Origin: Isoptericola luteus
Lineage (GTDB): Bacteria; Actinomycetota; Actinomycetes; Actinomycetales; Cellulomonadaceae
NCBI RefSeq assembly: GCF_020297055.1
Contig: NZ_JAIXCQ010000015.1
Location: 16,521 to 80,520, forward strand
Length of the DNA: 64,000 nt
Direction: 5' to 3'
Made by a program: the position numbers and the translations under genes. This document shows, in pieces, positions 50,628-61,201 of the stretch. The notes below the pieces were generated by a model, which ran no database searches, had not been told where the DNA came from, and saw only the letters and a list, made by a program, of their open reading frames with translations. Position 1 is the stretch's first letter. Every line of letters starts with the position of its first letter.

Positions 50628-51731
50628 ATGGTCATGGACGAGGGTGCCCCGGACGGGACGACCACCGGCGCGGGCGAGGACGGTCTCGCCGCCCCGGCGC
50701 CGCGGCTCGCGATCGTCGGCTACGGCGGCGCGGGCCGCGAGATCCACGCGCGGCTGGCGGCCGAGGCGGGCCTGCGGGTCTCCGCCGTCGTCACCCGCGA
50801 CCCGGGACGGCGCAACCAGGCCGCGGGGGACTGGCCGGGTGCGCGCCTGCTCGGCGACCTGGACGCGCTGATCGAGGCCCGGTCGTCGTACGACCTCGTC
50901 GTGGTGGCCAGCCCGACGGGGCTGCACGCGGACCACGCCGCCCGGCTCGCCCGGGCAGGGATCGCCTTCGTGCTCGACAAGCCGATCGGCGTCGACGCGC
51001 ACCAGGCGCGCGCCGTCGTGGACGAGGCCACCGCCACCGGGACGCCCTTCACGGTGTTCCAGAACCGTCGCTGGGACCCGGAGCAGCTGACCCTCGCGGC
51101 GCTGCTCGAACGGGGCGAGCTGGGCGACGTCCACACCTTCGAGCGGCGCTGGGAGCGCTGGCGCCCGACGCCGCGCCAGCGGTGGAAGGAGAACGACCTG
51201 GAGGGCGGCGGGCTCCTGCTCGACCTGGGGCCGCACCTCGTGGACTCGGCCACCCGGCTCTTCGGCCGCGTGGAGTCGGTGTGGGCGCAGAGCCGGTCGC
51301 TGACGACGCCCACCGAGGACGACGTCTTCCTCGTGCTCCAGCACGAGCCGGGGGGCGGGCTCGCGAAGAGCCCGCACGGCGTGGTCTCGCGGCTGTGGGC
51401 CGGTTCGGTGGTGGGCGCGCCCGGCCCGCGCACGCGGGTGCTCGGCTCGGCGGGGGCGTACCTGGTCACGACGTTCGAGCAGGACGCCTCCCCGTTGGAG
51501 ATCTTCGACGACGGTGCTCCCGAGGGCACGCTCGGCTGGCTCACCAAGGGCCGCGACCGCCGGCCCGTGCCGCTGGCCCCCGGTGGTCACGTGGACTTCT
51601 ACCGTGCGCTGGCGCCGTGGCTGCACGGCGACGCGCCGCCCCCGGTGGACCCGGCCGACGCGGTGCGCACCGCCGAGGTGCTGGACGCGGCGCGGGTGTC
51701 CGCGCGCGACGGGCGTCGCCTCGACGTCTGA
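50628..51731 (+). CDS. Gfo/Idh/MocA family oxidoreductase
   Basis: A 367-residue NAD(P)-dependent sugar or inositol dehydrogenase-like protein. It shows LAIVGYGGAGREIHARLAAE (about residues 27-46), VVVASPTGLHADHAARLARA, the catalytic-type motif FVLDKPIGVD (K of EKP/DKP) and GGGLLLDLGPHLVDSATRLF. Substrate unknown. Start ATG 50628 or 50634. It stands alone between the exporter and the interrupted kinase-like gene. Confidence 0.9.
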   Translation: MVMDEGAPDGTTTGAGEDGLAAPAPRLAIVGYGGAGREIHARLAAEAGLRVSAVVTRDPGRRNQAAGDWPGARLLGDLDALIEARSSYDLVVVASPTGLHADHAARLARAGIAFVLDKPIGVDAHQARAVVDEATATGTPFTVFQNRRWDPEQLTLAALLERGELGDVHTFERRWERWRPTPRQRWKENDLEGGGLLLDLGPHLVDSATRLFGRVESVWAQSRSLTTPTEDDVFLVLQHEPGGGLAKSPHGVVSRLWAGSVVGAPGPRTRVLGSAGAYLVTTFEQDASPLEIFDDGAPEGTLGWLTKGRDRRPVPLAPGGHVDFYRALAPWLHGDAPPPVDPADAVRTAEVLDAARVSARDGRRLDV

Positions 51732-51811
51732 CGCCGGCGCCCGCGACCGCCTCGGGACGTGCCTGTGGACGAACCGCCCGCGACGCGGCCGGTTCGGTGT
51801 TCGATGGGTCG

Positions 51812-53284
<1,473 letters not shown>

Positions 53285-53356
53285 GGCGGGTGGCAGACCT
53301 GGTTCAGGCACCGTACGGTCGCCGAACCCCCCGGACGCGGAGGCGGTGCCAGCCCC

Positions 53357-53398
53357 GGCGGGCAGACGACGGCGGGCAGACGACGGCGGGCAGACGAC
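53357..53398. repeat. Three perfect 14-bp tandem repeats
   Basis: GGCGGGCAGACGAC occurs three times without mismatch (53357-53370, 53371-53384, 53385-53398) and runs straight into the terminator hairpin that follows. Confidence 0.95.
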
Positions 53399-53435
53399 AA
53401 GGGCTGGTATCCGATCCGGATACCAGCCCTTGTCG
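53395..53435. terminator. Bidirectional terminator between pseudokinase gene and sucB
   Basis: CGACAAGGGCTGGTATCCG (53395-53413) pairs perfectly with 53417-53435, a 19-bp stem with a 3-base loop. Confidence 0.9.
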
Positions 53436-53464
53436 CTGCCCGTGATGCGGGCGGGTTCAGACGG

Positions 53465-55267
53465 TCAGAGCCCGACCTCGGACTCGAACGCGGCCTCCTC
53501 GATGCGGTTCTTGATCGCGGTGAGGAAGCGAGCGGCGTCCGCCCCGTCGACCAGGCGGTGGTCGTAGGAGAGGAACAGGTAGGCGAACTGGCGGATGGCG
53601 ATGGTCTCCTCGCCGTCCGGGCCCGTCACGACGGCCGGCTTCTTGGTGATGGTGCCGGTGCCGAGGATCGCCACCTGGCCACCCGGGACGATCGGCGTGT
53701 CGATGAGCGCGCCGCCCGAGCCCGTGTTGGTGATGGTGAACGTGGCGCCGGACAGCTCGTCCGGTCCCACCTTGTTCGCGCGGGTGCGGGCGCCCAGGTC
53801 GCCGATCTGGCGCGCGATGCCCGCCAGGTTGAGGTCGCCGGCGTTCTTGATGACCGGGACCACGAGGCCACGCTCGGTGTCGACGGCGATGCCGACGTTC
53901 TCCGCGGGGTGGTAGGTGATCTCACCCTTCTCGGGGTCGATCGACGCGTTGACCTTCGGGTAGGCCTTGAGGGCCTCGATCGCGGCCAGCGTGTAGAACG
54001 GCAGGTACGTGAGGTTGGCACCCTCGCGCGCCTTGAACGACTCCTTGGCCTTCGCGCGGAGCTTCGCGACCTTGGTGACGTCCACCTCGACCACGGTGGT
54101 GAGCTGCGCCTGCGTGTGCAGGGCCTCGACCATCCGCTCGGCGACGATCTTGCGCAGGCGCGACATCTTCTCCGTCGTGCCGCGCAGCGGCGAGACCGGC
54201 GGGACGGCGGCGGGAGCCTTGGGCGCGGCGGCCGGGGCCGACGACGCGGGCGCCGCGGCCGGGGCGGCAGCCTTCTCCGCGGCCGCCAGGACGTCCTCCT
54301 TGCGGATGCGGCCGCCGACGCCGGTGCCCTCGATGGTCGAGACGTCGACGCCCTTCTCCGCGGCGAGCTTGCGCACGAGCGGAGTCAGGTAGGAGCCCTT
54401 GCCGGCGGCCGGCGCGGACGCCGCAGGAGCGGCGGGTGCCGGCGCGGCCGGGGCAGGTGCCTCGGAAGCAGCAGGCTTCTCGTCGGCCTTCGGTGCGGGC
54501 TTCTCCTCGGCCTGGGGCGCGGGCTTCTCCTCGGCGGGAGCCGCCGGAGCAGGCTCCGGCGCGCCGACGGGCTCGGGGGCCTTGGCAGGCTCCGCGGGCT
54601 TGTCGGCAGGCTCCGCGGCCGGGGCGGCGCCCGAGCCGATGAGTGCGAGGGCGGCGCCGACCTCGACGGTCTCGTCCTCCTCGACCAGGATCTTCTGCAG
54701 GGTCCCGGCGACGGGCGAGGGGATCTCGGTGTCGACCTTGTCGGTGGAGACCTCGAGCAGCGGCTCGTCGACCTCGACGCTGTCGCCGACGGCCTTGAGC
54801 CAGCGGGTGACGGTGCCCTCGGTGACGGACTCGCCCAGCGCGGGCAGAGCGACCTCGGTGCCCGAACCGTCGCCGCCGCCCTGGGCGGCGGGCTCCTCGG
54901 TGGCCGGTGCGGCCTCGGCGGCGGGCTCCTCGGCGGCGGCCGGAGCCTCGGCCTGGGGCTCAGGCGCTGCCTCGGGCTCGGGCTCGGCCTTCTCCTCGGC
55001 CTGCGGTGCCTCGGCAGCCGGGGCGGCGTCGCCCTCACCGATCACGGCGAGGTTGGCGCCGACCTCGACGGTCTCGTCCTCCTCGACGAGGATCTGCTGA
55101 AGGGTCCCGGCCACGGGGGAAGGGATCTCGGTGTCGACCTTGTCGGTGGAGACCTCGAGCAGGGGCTCGTCGACCTCGACCCGGTCGCCGACGGACTTGA
55201 GCCAACGGGTGACGGTGCCCTCGGTGACGGACTCACCGAGTGCAGGCAGCTGCACGTTCTCAGACAT
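53465..55267 (-). CDS. sucB: 2-oxoglutarate dehydrogenase E2 (succinyltransferase)
   Basis: A 600-residue dihydrolipoamide acyltransferase. Two lipoyl domains carry the lipoylated lysines K43 and K177 in [14 protein letters not shown], each followed by an A/P/E-rich linker. Then come an E1/E3-binding domain ([20 protein letters not shown] and [16 protein letters not shown]) and the catalytic domain ending [16 protein letters not shown] (His and Asp of HxxxDG). GAAGGAGAC precedes ATG 55267. In related actinobacteria this E2 can serve both pyruvate and 2-oxoglutarate dehydrogenase complexes. Confidence 0.94.
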   Translation of the reverse strand: MSENVQLPALGESVTEGTVTRWLKSVGDRVEVDEPLLEVSTDKVDTEIPSPVAGTLQQILVEEDETVEVGANLAVIGEGDAAPAAEAPQAEEKAEPEPEAAPEPQAEAPAAAEEPAAEAAPATEEPAAQGGGDGSGTEVALPALGESVTEGTVTRWLKAVGDSVEVDEPLLEVSTDKVDTEIPSPVAGTLQKILVEEDETVEVGAALALIGSGAAPAAEPADKPAEPAKAPEPVGAPEPAPAAPAEEKPAPQAEEKPAPKADEKPAASEAPAPAAPAPAAPAASAPAAGKGSYLTPLVRKLAAEKGVDVSTIEGTGVGGRIRKEDVLAAAEKAAAPAAAPASSAPAAAPKAPAAVPPVSPLRGTTEKMSRLRKIVAERMVEALHTQAQLTTVVEVDVTKVAKLRAKAKESFKAREGANLTYLPFYTLAAIEALKAYPKVNASIDPEKGEITYHPAENVGIAVDTERGLVVPVIKNAGDLNLAGIARQIGDLGARTRANKVGPDELSGATFTITNTGSGGALIDTPIVPGGQVAILGTGTITKKPAVVTGPDGEETIAIRQFAYLFLSYDHRLVDGADAARFLTAIKNRIEEAAFESEVGL

Positions 55268-55508
55268 GACCTGTGGAGTCTCCTTCGATCAGTGGGTCAG
55301 GCGACGTGCCGAGGCTGGCAGGCTCGTGCCGGCCACTGGGCTCCGGATGCCGCGTTCTGGTCACTGCGTGTCATCTTGTCACCTTCGGGGGCAGGTCCCC
55401 AATCATTGGACACCCGCGGGCGGTGTGACGCTCGGTACATCTCGCGCCGGGCACCGCCGTCGACCATTTTCGACAGGTCACCGGACGTGCGGCGGTATTC
55501 TCGCCTGC

Positions 55509-55862
55509 ATGTCGCTCAGGACCGCCTTCAGCCGCCTGCTGGGACGCTCCGCTGCGCCGGCGGGCGAGCCCGCCCAGGCGCCCGGCACCCGTGGTGAGAC
55601 CGTCTCCTACCTCCAGGAGTTCGTGCGGACCCGCGTCGGGGTGGAGGCCTACGTGGAACCGCCGAACGCGCAGACGCCGAGCACCGTGCTGCTCGTGGCG
55701 ACGACGGGGGAGTGGACGCGGCGCCGGGTCCCGGACGAGCGGACGGCGTTCGAGGTCGCGCGTTCCCTGGGGGTCCCCGTCTACAACGTGCGGTTCACGG
55801 GCTACCCGCAGCGCATGCGCGACTGGAGCAGCGCGCAGCGGCGCCGGGCACCCGGCCGCTGA
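55509..55862 (+). CDS. Conserved actinobacterial protein of unknown function
   Basis: A 117-residue protein. After a basic head (SLRTAFSRLLGRSA) it has YLQEFVRTRVGVEAYVEPPN, TVLLVATTGEWTRRRVPDER and LGVPVYNVRFTGYPQRMRDW, a compact alpha/beta domain without known catalytic residues. It sits between sucB and pepA. From memory, homologues occupy the same place in related genera. Confidence 0.72.
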   Translation: MSLRTAFSRLLGRSAAPAGEPAQAPGTRGETVSYLQEFVRTRVGVEAYVEPPNAQTPSTVLLVATTGEWTRRRVPDERTAFEVARSLGVPVYNVRFTGYPQRMRDWSSAQRRRAPGR

Positions 55863-55903
55863 CCGCGGTCCGCCCGGCGCGGGACATCGTGCATCGAGAC
55901 GCC

Positions 55904-55945
55904 GACGGCGCCCGCCCCGAGCTGATCGGGGGCGGGCGCCGTCGT
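55904..55945. terminator. Bidirectional terminator
   Basis: CGACGGCGCCCGCCCC (55904-55919) pairs perfectly with 55930-55945, a 16-bp stem with a 10-base loop, between the convergent 117-residue protein gene and pepA. Confidence 0.88.
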
Positions 55946-55978
55946 GCGACACGGGTCAGGGCCGGCCGAGGGGCCGGG

Positions 55979-57481
55979 TCAGGCCCGGGCGCGGGCCTCG
56001 ACGAACGCGAGGAGGGTCCGCACGCCGACGCCCGTGCCGCCCGCGGGGGTGTACCCGAACGCCGAGCCCTCGTTGTACGAGGGGCCCGCGATGTCCAGGT
56101 GTGCCCACGGGGTGTCCCCGACGAACTCGGCGAGGAAGTGCGCGGCGAAGAGCATGCCGCCCCAGCGGCTGGGGGCGGAATTCACCATGTCCGCGACGTT
56201 GGACTTCAGCCCCGCCTTGAGCTCGGCGGGCATCGGCATCGGCCAGAAGGCCTCGCCCGCGGTGTCGGCGGCGATCTTGACCTCGTCGCGGACGTCCTCG
56301 GTGCCCATCAGGCCTGAGGTGCGGTGGCCGAGCGCGACCATCTGGGCGCCGGTGAGCGTGGCGATGTCGAGGACGACGTCGTGGCCGTCCTCGACGGCCG
56401 AGACGAGGCCGTCGGCCATGACGAGGCGGCCCTCGGCGTCGGTGTTGGTGATCTCGACGGTCTTGCCGCCGCGCATGGTCACGACGTCGGCCGGCCGCTG
56501 CGCGTTGCCCCCGGGCATGTTCTCGGCGAGGCAGAGGTAGCCGGTGACGGCCACCGGCAGCCCGAGCCGCGCCACGGCGAGCACGGTGTGCAGCACGGCG
56601 GCCGCACCGGCCATGTCGGACTTCATCGTGGGCATGCTGGCCGGCGGCTTGAGGGAGATGCCGCCGGTGTCGAACGTGATGCCCTTGCCGACCACGGCGA
56701 CCTTCGAGGTGGCCTTGGACGGGGCGTAGGAGAGCTTGACCATGCGCGGGCCGCGGACGGAACCCTGGCCGACCCCCACGAGACCGCCGTAGCCGCCGGC
56801 GGCGAGCTGCTTGTCGTCCAGCACGGTCACCTTGACGCCCTTGACGCCCAGGTCCTTGACGGCCGCCTTGGCGGCGTCGGCGAACGCGGCCGGGTACAGG
56901 TCGTTCGGGGCGTCGTTGACCAGGTCGCGGGTGCCGTTGACGGCCGCGGCGAGCACCTCGGCCCGGACCGCGGCGGCCTTCGCCCGGGCGGAGCGGGCGA
57001 ACGAGGTGACGACCTCGATCGAGCCGACGGGAGCCCGCTTGGCGGCGACGTCCGCGCCGCGGTACCGGGTGTAGGAGTACGCGCCGAGCAGGGCGCCCTC
57101 GACCACGGCGGCCAGCTCGTCCTCGTCGACGGCCGGGAGCGCGATCGCGACGGAGCCGGTGCCGGCGAGCTCGCGCACCGCGGCGCCGGCCGCGCCGCGC
57201 AGGACCTCGCGAGGGAAGGTGCCGTCGGTGTCGCGCTCGCCGAGGCCGGTGAGCACGAGGACGCCGGCCTTGATGCCGTCGCCGGCGGGGAGCTTGCGCA
57301 CCTCGTCGGTCGCGCCGCTCACGCCGAGCTGCGGTGCGAGGGTCTCGATCTGGCGCACGAGGTCGGCCGGGAGCTGGTCCGCGACGACGGCGACGCCGTC
57401 AGACGTGGAGCAGGTCCCGACGACGAGGGCGTCGACCTGGAGTGCGGTCGGATTCTTGCCGGAGAGAGTGAGGTCAGCCAC
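55979..57481 (-). CDS. pepA: Leucyl aminopeptidase
   Basis: A 500-residue M17 dizinc aminopeptidase. The catalytic domain shows VVGKGITFDTGGISLKPPAS (metal and catalytic lysines, about residues 262-281), SDMAGAAAVLHTVLA, the signature NTDAEGRLVMADGL (about 342-355) and ATLTGAQMVALG. The N-terminal domain is the usual non-catalytic one. GTG start at 57481. The position next to sucB is conserved in mycobacteria. Confidence 0.95.
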   Translation of the reverse strand: MADLTLSGKNPTALQVDALVVGTCSTSDGVAVVADQLPADLVRQIETLAPQLGVSGATDEVRKLPAGDGIKAGVLVLTGLGERDTDGTFPREVLRGAAGAAVRELAGTGSVAIALPAVDEDELAAVVEGALLGAYSYTRYRGADVAAKRAPVGSIEVVTSFARSARAKAAAVRAEVLAAAVNGTRDLVNDAPNDLYPAAFADAAKAAVKDLGVKGVKVTVLDDKQLAAGGYGGLVGVGQGSVRGPRMVKLSYAPSKATSKVAVVGKGITFDTGGISLKPPASMPTMKSDMAGAAAVLHTVLAVARLGLPVAVTGYLCLAENMPGGNAQRPADVVTMRGGKTVEITNTDAEGRLVMADGLVSAVEDGHDVVLDIATLTGAQMVALGHRTSGLMGTEDVRDEVKIAADTAGEAFWPMPMPAELKAGLKSNVADMVNSAPSRWGGMLFAAHFLAEFVGDTPWAHLDIAGPSYNEGSAFGYTPAGGTGVGVRTLLAFVEARARA

Positions 57482-57544
57482 CCGGCGATGCTATCGCCGG
57501 TCGGGGGCTCCGGGGGAACGGGCCGGGGCCGGTAGTCTGCGAGC

Positions 57545-57904
57545 GTGCTCCTTCCCCTCCTGATCCTCGTGGTCGCGCTGTGCGCGGTGCTCGCCGGGTG
57601 GGCGCTGTGGTTCGTCGTCCGCGACCGGGCCGTGATCCTGCGCCAGCTCTTCGGCGCCGCGGCGATCGAGGCCGTGCTCGTCGTCCAGGCGATCGTCGCC
57701 GGCGTCCTGCTGGCGACGCAGGACCACGCCGTCGACGGCCCCCTGTTCTGGGGGTATCTCGCCACGGCCCTCGTGATCCTGCCGGTCGCCGCCTTCTGGG
57801 CCTTCGCCGAGCGCACCAAGTGGTCGTCGGTGGTGCTCGCCGCCGCAGCGGTGACCGTCGCCTTCCTCGACTGGCGGCTCTGGCAGATCTGGGGAGCGGC
57901 ATGA
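57545..57904 (+). CDS. Small membrane protein
   Basis: A 119-residue protein with four hydrophobic segments, starting LLPLLILVVALCAVLAGWAL, and a central positive FVVRDRAVILRQLFG loop. It resembles small conserved integral membrane proteins of actinobacteria without known function. It heads an operon of four coupled genes (4-base overlaps each) that includes pyrD. Confidence 0.75.
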   Translation: MLLPLLILVVALCAVLAGWALWFVVRDRAVILRQLFGAAAIEAVLVVQAIVAGVLLATQDHAVDGPLFWGYLATALVILPVAAFWAFAERTKWSSVVLAAAAVTVAFLDWRLWQIWGAA

Positions 57905-58335
57905 GCCGCACCGCGCCGCGCACGGGGTCGGGCTTCGGCCGCCTCCTCGTCACGGTGTACGGCATCCTCGCGTTCGCCGCGATCGGGCGCTCGTCGTACG
58001 AGCTCGCGACGAAGTTCTCCGAGGCGCCTGTGGCGTACTCGCTGTCCACCCTCTCCGCGGTCGTCTACGTGGTCGCCACGGTGGCGCTGGCCAAGGGCGG
58101 CCCCCGCTGGCGGGTCGTCGCCTGGGTGACCGTCGCGTTCGAGGCCGTCGGCGTGCTCGCCGTCGGCACCGCGTCGGTGGTCTCGCCGGAGGTCTTCGGG
58201 GAGACCACGGTCTGGTCCGGGTTCGGCCAGGGGTACGGCTACGTCCCCCTGGTGCTGCCCTTCGTCGGGCTGTGGTGGCTCTGGCACACTCGACCCGACA
58301 CGACGCCCCTTGCCGCACCGGAGGCCGCCCGATGA
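57901..58335 (+). CDS. Small membrane protein
   Basis: A 144-residue protein with four hydrophobic segments (GRLLVTVYGILAFAAIGRSS onward) ending WLWHTRPDTTP. Its ATG overlaps the previous stop (ATGA) and its stop overlaps the pyrD start in the same way. Homologues upstream of pyrD are seen in related actinobacteria; function unknown. Confidence 0.75.
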   Translation: MSRTAPRTGSGFGRLLVTVYGILAFAAIGRSSYELATKFSEAPVAYSLSTLSAVVYVVATVALAKGGPRWRVVAWVTVAFEAVGVLAVGTASVVSPEVFGETTVWSGFGQGYGYVPLVLPFVGLWWLWHTRPDTTPLAAPEAAR

Positions 58336-59423
58336 GCCCGTACGACCTGCTCTTCTCCAGCGTCTTTCGCCGGATGGACCCCGAGCGGGCGCACGAGCTC
58401 GCCTTCAAGGCGATCGCTGCGGCCGGGAGCGTGCCCCTGCTGCGCGACGTCGTGCAGGGGGCGGTCGCGCCGTACCTCGGCCGGGGGCTCGGCGGACCGG
58501 GGAGCATCGAGGCGCTCGGCCGCACGGTGCCCGCACCGTTCGGGCTCGCCGGTGGTTTCGACAAGAACGCGCGGGCGGTCCGCGGCCTGACGATGCTCGG
58601 CTTCGGGTTCGTCGAGATCGGCACCGTCACGCCGCGGCCCCAGCCGGGCAACGAGAGGCCGCGGATGTGGCGCGAGCTCGACCTCCGGGGCGTGCGCAAC
58701 CGCATGGGGTTCAACAATGACGGCGCCGAGGCCGCCGCGCGGCGGCTGCGCGAGCTGAGGTCCACGCCCGCCGGGCGCGCCGTCGTCGTCGGGGCGAACA
58801 TCGGCAAGAACAAGACCACGCCTGCCGCCGAGGCCGCCGCGGACTACGCGGCCTGCGCGCGCGAGCTGGCGCCCTGGGCCGACTACCTGGTCGTCAACGT
58901 GTCCTCGCCGAACACGCCCGGCCTGCGTGACCTGCAGACCACCGCGGAACTGCGCCCGATCCTCGTGGCGGCCCGCGAGGCCGCGGACGCCGCGACGGCC
59001 GCGGCGGGGCGGCCGCGCGTCCCGTTGCTGGTGAAGATCGCTCCCGACCTCGCGGACGAGGACGTCGACGCCGCCGCGGACCTGGTGCTCGAGCTGGGTC
59101 TCGACGGCGTGGTGGCCGTGAACACGACCATCGGTCACGACCGCGGCCCCGGCGGGCTCTCCGGCCCGCCGCTGCTCGAGCGCGGCCTGGCGGTCGTGGC
59201 CCGGCTGCGGCGCCGGCTGGGGTCCGAGCCCGTGATCATCGGCGTCGGCGGCATCAGCGGCGCCGACGACGTGCGTGCGTACCTGCGCGCGGGGGCGGAC
59301 CTCACGCAGGGGTACACCGCGTTCATCTACTCCGGACCGCTGTGGCCGTCCCGGGTGAACCGCTCGCTGACCAGGACGCGCGGCTCGATGGCTGCGGGCA
59401 GCATCACCGGGGGCGGCGCGTGA
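58332..59423 (+). CDS. pyrD: Dihydroorotate dehydrogenase (quinone), class 2
   Basis: A 363-residue FMN enzyme of pyrimidine synthesis, membrane-associated and quinone-linked. Class 2 marks are the N-terminal helix (LLFSSVFRRMDPERAHELAF), GLAGGFDKNARAVRGLTMLG, IGTVTPRPQPGNERPRM and VNVSSPNTPGLRDLQ with the catalytic serine, then GVGGISGADDVRAYLRAGAD. Co-translated with its neighbours by ATGA overlaps. Confidence 0.96.
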   Translation: MSPYDLLFSSVFRRMDPERAHELAFKAIAAAGSVPLLRDVVQGAVAPYLGRGLGGPGSIEALGRTVPAPFGLAGGFDKNARAVRGLTMLGFGFVEIGTVTPRPQPGNERPRMWRELDLRGVRNRMGFNNDGAEAAARRLRELRSTPAGRAVVVGANIGKNKTTPAAEAAADYAACARELAPWADYLVVNVSSPNTPGLRDLQTTAELRPILVAAREAADAATAAAGRPRVPLLVKIAPDLADEDVDAAADLVLELGLDGVVAVNTTIGHDRGPGGLSGPPLLERGLAVVARLRRRLGSEPVIIGVGGISGADDVRAYLRAGADLTQGYTAFIYSGPLWPSRVNRSLTRTRGSMAAGSITGGGA

Positions 59424-59629
59424 TCCGGCCGCGCTGGGAGTGGTCGCTGGTCGACGCGGAGGGGCAGGCGGCCCCCGCGGCGCCGAGCCCGGTGTTCACG
59501 ACGCAGTACGACGCCGAGCAGTGGCTCGGGGAGCAGTGGCGCGAGCTGGCCGCGACCGGCGTCGCCGTCGTACGGCTGCTGCACGACGGCACGCAGGCCA
59601 CGCCGAGCATCGAGCTGCCGGCGCCGTAG
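59420..59629 (+). CDS. Small conserved protein downstream of pyrD
   Basis: A 69-residue protein, IRPRWEWSLVDAEGQAAPAA with FTTQYDAEQWLGEQWRELAA, then a beta strand VAVVRLLHDG. Its GTG overlaps the pyrD stop (GTGA). No family function is known; coding is supported by the tight coupling and the balanced composition. Confidence 0.7.
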   Translation: MIRPRWEWSLVDAEGQAAPAAPSPVFTTQYDAEQWLGEQWRELAATGVAVVRLLHDGTQATPSIELPAP

Positions 59630-59639
59630 CCTCCCGGCG

Positions 59640-59681
59640 CTGATCACCCGGAACTGATCATCCGGAGCTGATCACCCGGCT
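59640..59681. repeat. Three 14-bp tandem repeats between convergent genes
   Basis: CTGATCACCCGGAA, CTGATCATCCGGAG and CTGATCACCCGGCT follow one another (59640-59653, 59654-59667, 59668-59681) and fill the gap between the pyrD operon and the mocR-type gene. No stable long hairpin is seen here. Confidence 0.88.
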
Positions 59682-61183
59682 CAGCCGGCCACGTGCGCCC
59701 AGGCGCGGGCAAGCCGGGGCACCGCGTCGGCCAGGTCGGCGGCCTCGCGGGCGAACGTCAGCCGCACCCGGTCGCGGGACGAGCCGTCGGGCGTGAACGA
59801 CGGCCCGGCCGCCACCAGCACCCCCTGGGCCACCGCCGCCGCGGCGAAGGCCTGCGCCACAGGCCGCCCCAGGTCGACCCAGAGGCACAGCCCGCCGTCG
59901 GGGACCGGCACCCTCCAGTCGGGCAGCGCGTCCCGGAGCAGGTCCACCAGCAGGTCGCGCCGCTCGCGCAGGATCCTCAGCCGGTCGGGGAGCACCTGGT
60001 CGCGGCGGGCGAGGAGCTCGGTCACGGCGAGCTGCTCGAGCACGGGGGTCGAGATGTCGACCGACTGCCGGGCCAGCGCCAGGCGCCGCACCACCTGCTC
60101 GTCGGCGCGGACCCAGCCGACCCGCACGCCGCCCCAGAACGTCTTGGACGCGGACCCGATCGACACGACGTGGGGTGAGGTGCCCGGGCCGGCGAACGGG
60201 GCCGGTACCTGCACCCCGGGCTCGAGGGCGAGGTCGGTGAGTGTCTCGTCGCCGACCACCGTGACGCCGTAGCGGTCGGCGAGGTCGCGGACCGCGGCCC
60301 GCTCGTCGGCGGTCAGGGTGGAGCCCGTGGGGTTGTGGAAGTCCGGCACGAGGTACACGAGCCGGGGCCGGGTGCGTCGCACGGCGGAGGCGAGCGACTC
60401 CACGTCGCCCGGCGGGACGCCCACCACGCGTCCGCCCGCACGCCGGAACGGCTCGATCGCGTGGAAGTACGTGGGGGACTCCACCACGACCGTCTCGCGC
60501 GTCGAGACGAACGCCTCGGCGAGGAGGGTGATCGCCTCCTGGGCCCCCGTCGTGACGAGCACCTGCTCCGCCGTCGTGGGCACCCCGCGCTCGGTGTAGC
60601 GCGCCGCGATCGCGGCGCGCAGCCCCACGATCCCGAGGTGCTCGTAGCCGCCCGTGCCGAGGTAGGCGGGCAGCTCGTCGAGGGCGCGCACGTAGGCGTC
60701 GTGGAGCGCGGGCGCGGCGGACGGCGTCGCCTGCGACAGGTCGAACGGGGCGGCGAAGGGGGCGTCCGCGGGGACGCCGCCGGGCGCGGAGGCGGGCGGT
60801 GCCGTGTCGGGTGCCGGTGCGTCCCCGGCGCAGGGCCGGGCACGGTCCGCACTGCCGGCGACGCGGTACGGCAACGTCGTCACGGTGCCCGAGCCGACCC
60901 GGCTCGCCAGGAACCCGAGGTCGCGCAGCCGCGCGTAGGCCGCGGACGTCGTCGTGCGCGAGACCCCGAGGGCGGCCGCGAGCTCGCGCTCGCTCGGCAC
61001 CCGGGTCAGCGGGGCGAGCGTGCCGGACAGGATCGCGGCGCGCAGCGCGTCGGCCAGGGCGGCGTAGGCGGGGCCGCCGGCGTGCCAGGTGCCGAGCAGC
61101 CGGGCCGCGGCGGTGGCGGAGAGGTGGCGCACCGCGGACGGGGTGCGGGCCGGCACGGGGTGGTGCACGGTGGGGCTCGTCAT
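59681..61183 (-). CDS. MocR-type regulator (GntR HTH + aminotransferase fold)
   Basis: A 500-residue fusion. Residues about 37-105 are a GntR winged helix (PAYAALADALRAAILSGTLA and LAAALGVSRTTTSAAYARL). About 150-500 is a fold-type I aminotransferase domain with the PLP lysine in SIGSASKTFWGGVRVGW (about K346) and VYLVPDFHNPTGSTLT. Such regulators sense pyridoxal phosphate or amine ligands. The divergent YczE-type membrane gene 18 bases away is a known recurrent partner of this class. Confidence 0.9.
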   Translation of the reverse strand: MTSPTVHHPVPARTPSAVRHLSATAAARLLGTWHAGGPAYAALADALRAAILSGTLAPLTRVPSERELAAALGVSRTTTSAAYARLRDLGFLASRVGSGTVTTLPYRVAGSADRARPCAGDAPAPDTAPPASAPGGVPADAPFAAPFDLSQATPSAAPALHDAYVRALDELPAYLGTGGYEHLGIVGLRAAIAARYTERGVPTTAEQVLVTTGAQEAITLLAEAFVSTRETVVVESPTYFHAIEPFRRAGGRVVGVPPGDVESLASAVRRTRPRLVYLVPDFHNPTGSTLTADERAAVRDLADRYGVTVVGDETLTDLALEPGVQVPAPFAGPGTSPHVVSIGSASKTFWGGVRVGWVRADEQVVRRLALARQSVDISTPVLEQLAVTELLARRDQVLPDRLRILRERRDLLVDLLRDALPDWRVPVPDGGLCLWVDLGRPVAQAFAAAAVAQGVLVAAGPSFTPDGSSRDRVRLTFAREAADLADAVPRLARAWAHVAG

Positions 61184-61201
61184 CGGGCCACTCTCGCGTC
61201 A

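Noticed and set aside
53558..55597. A 679-codon plus-strand frame opposite sucB
   Set aside because: Glycine/arginine-rich shadow of sucB; no motif.
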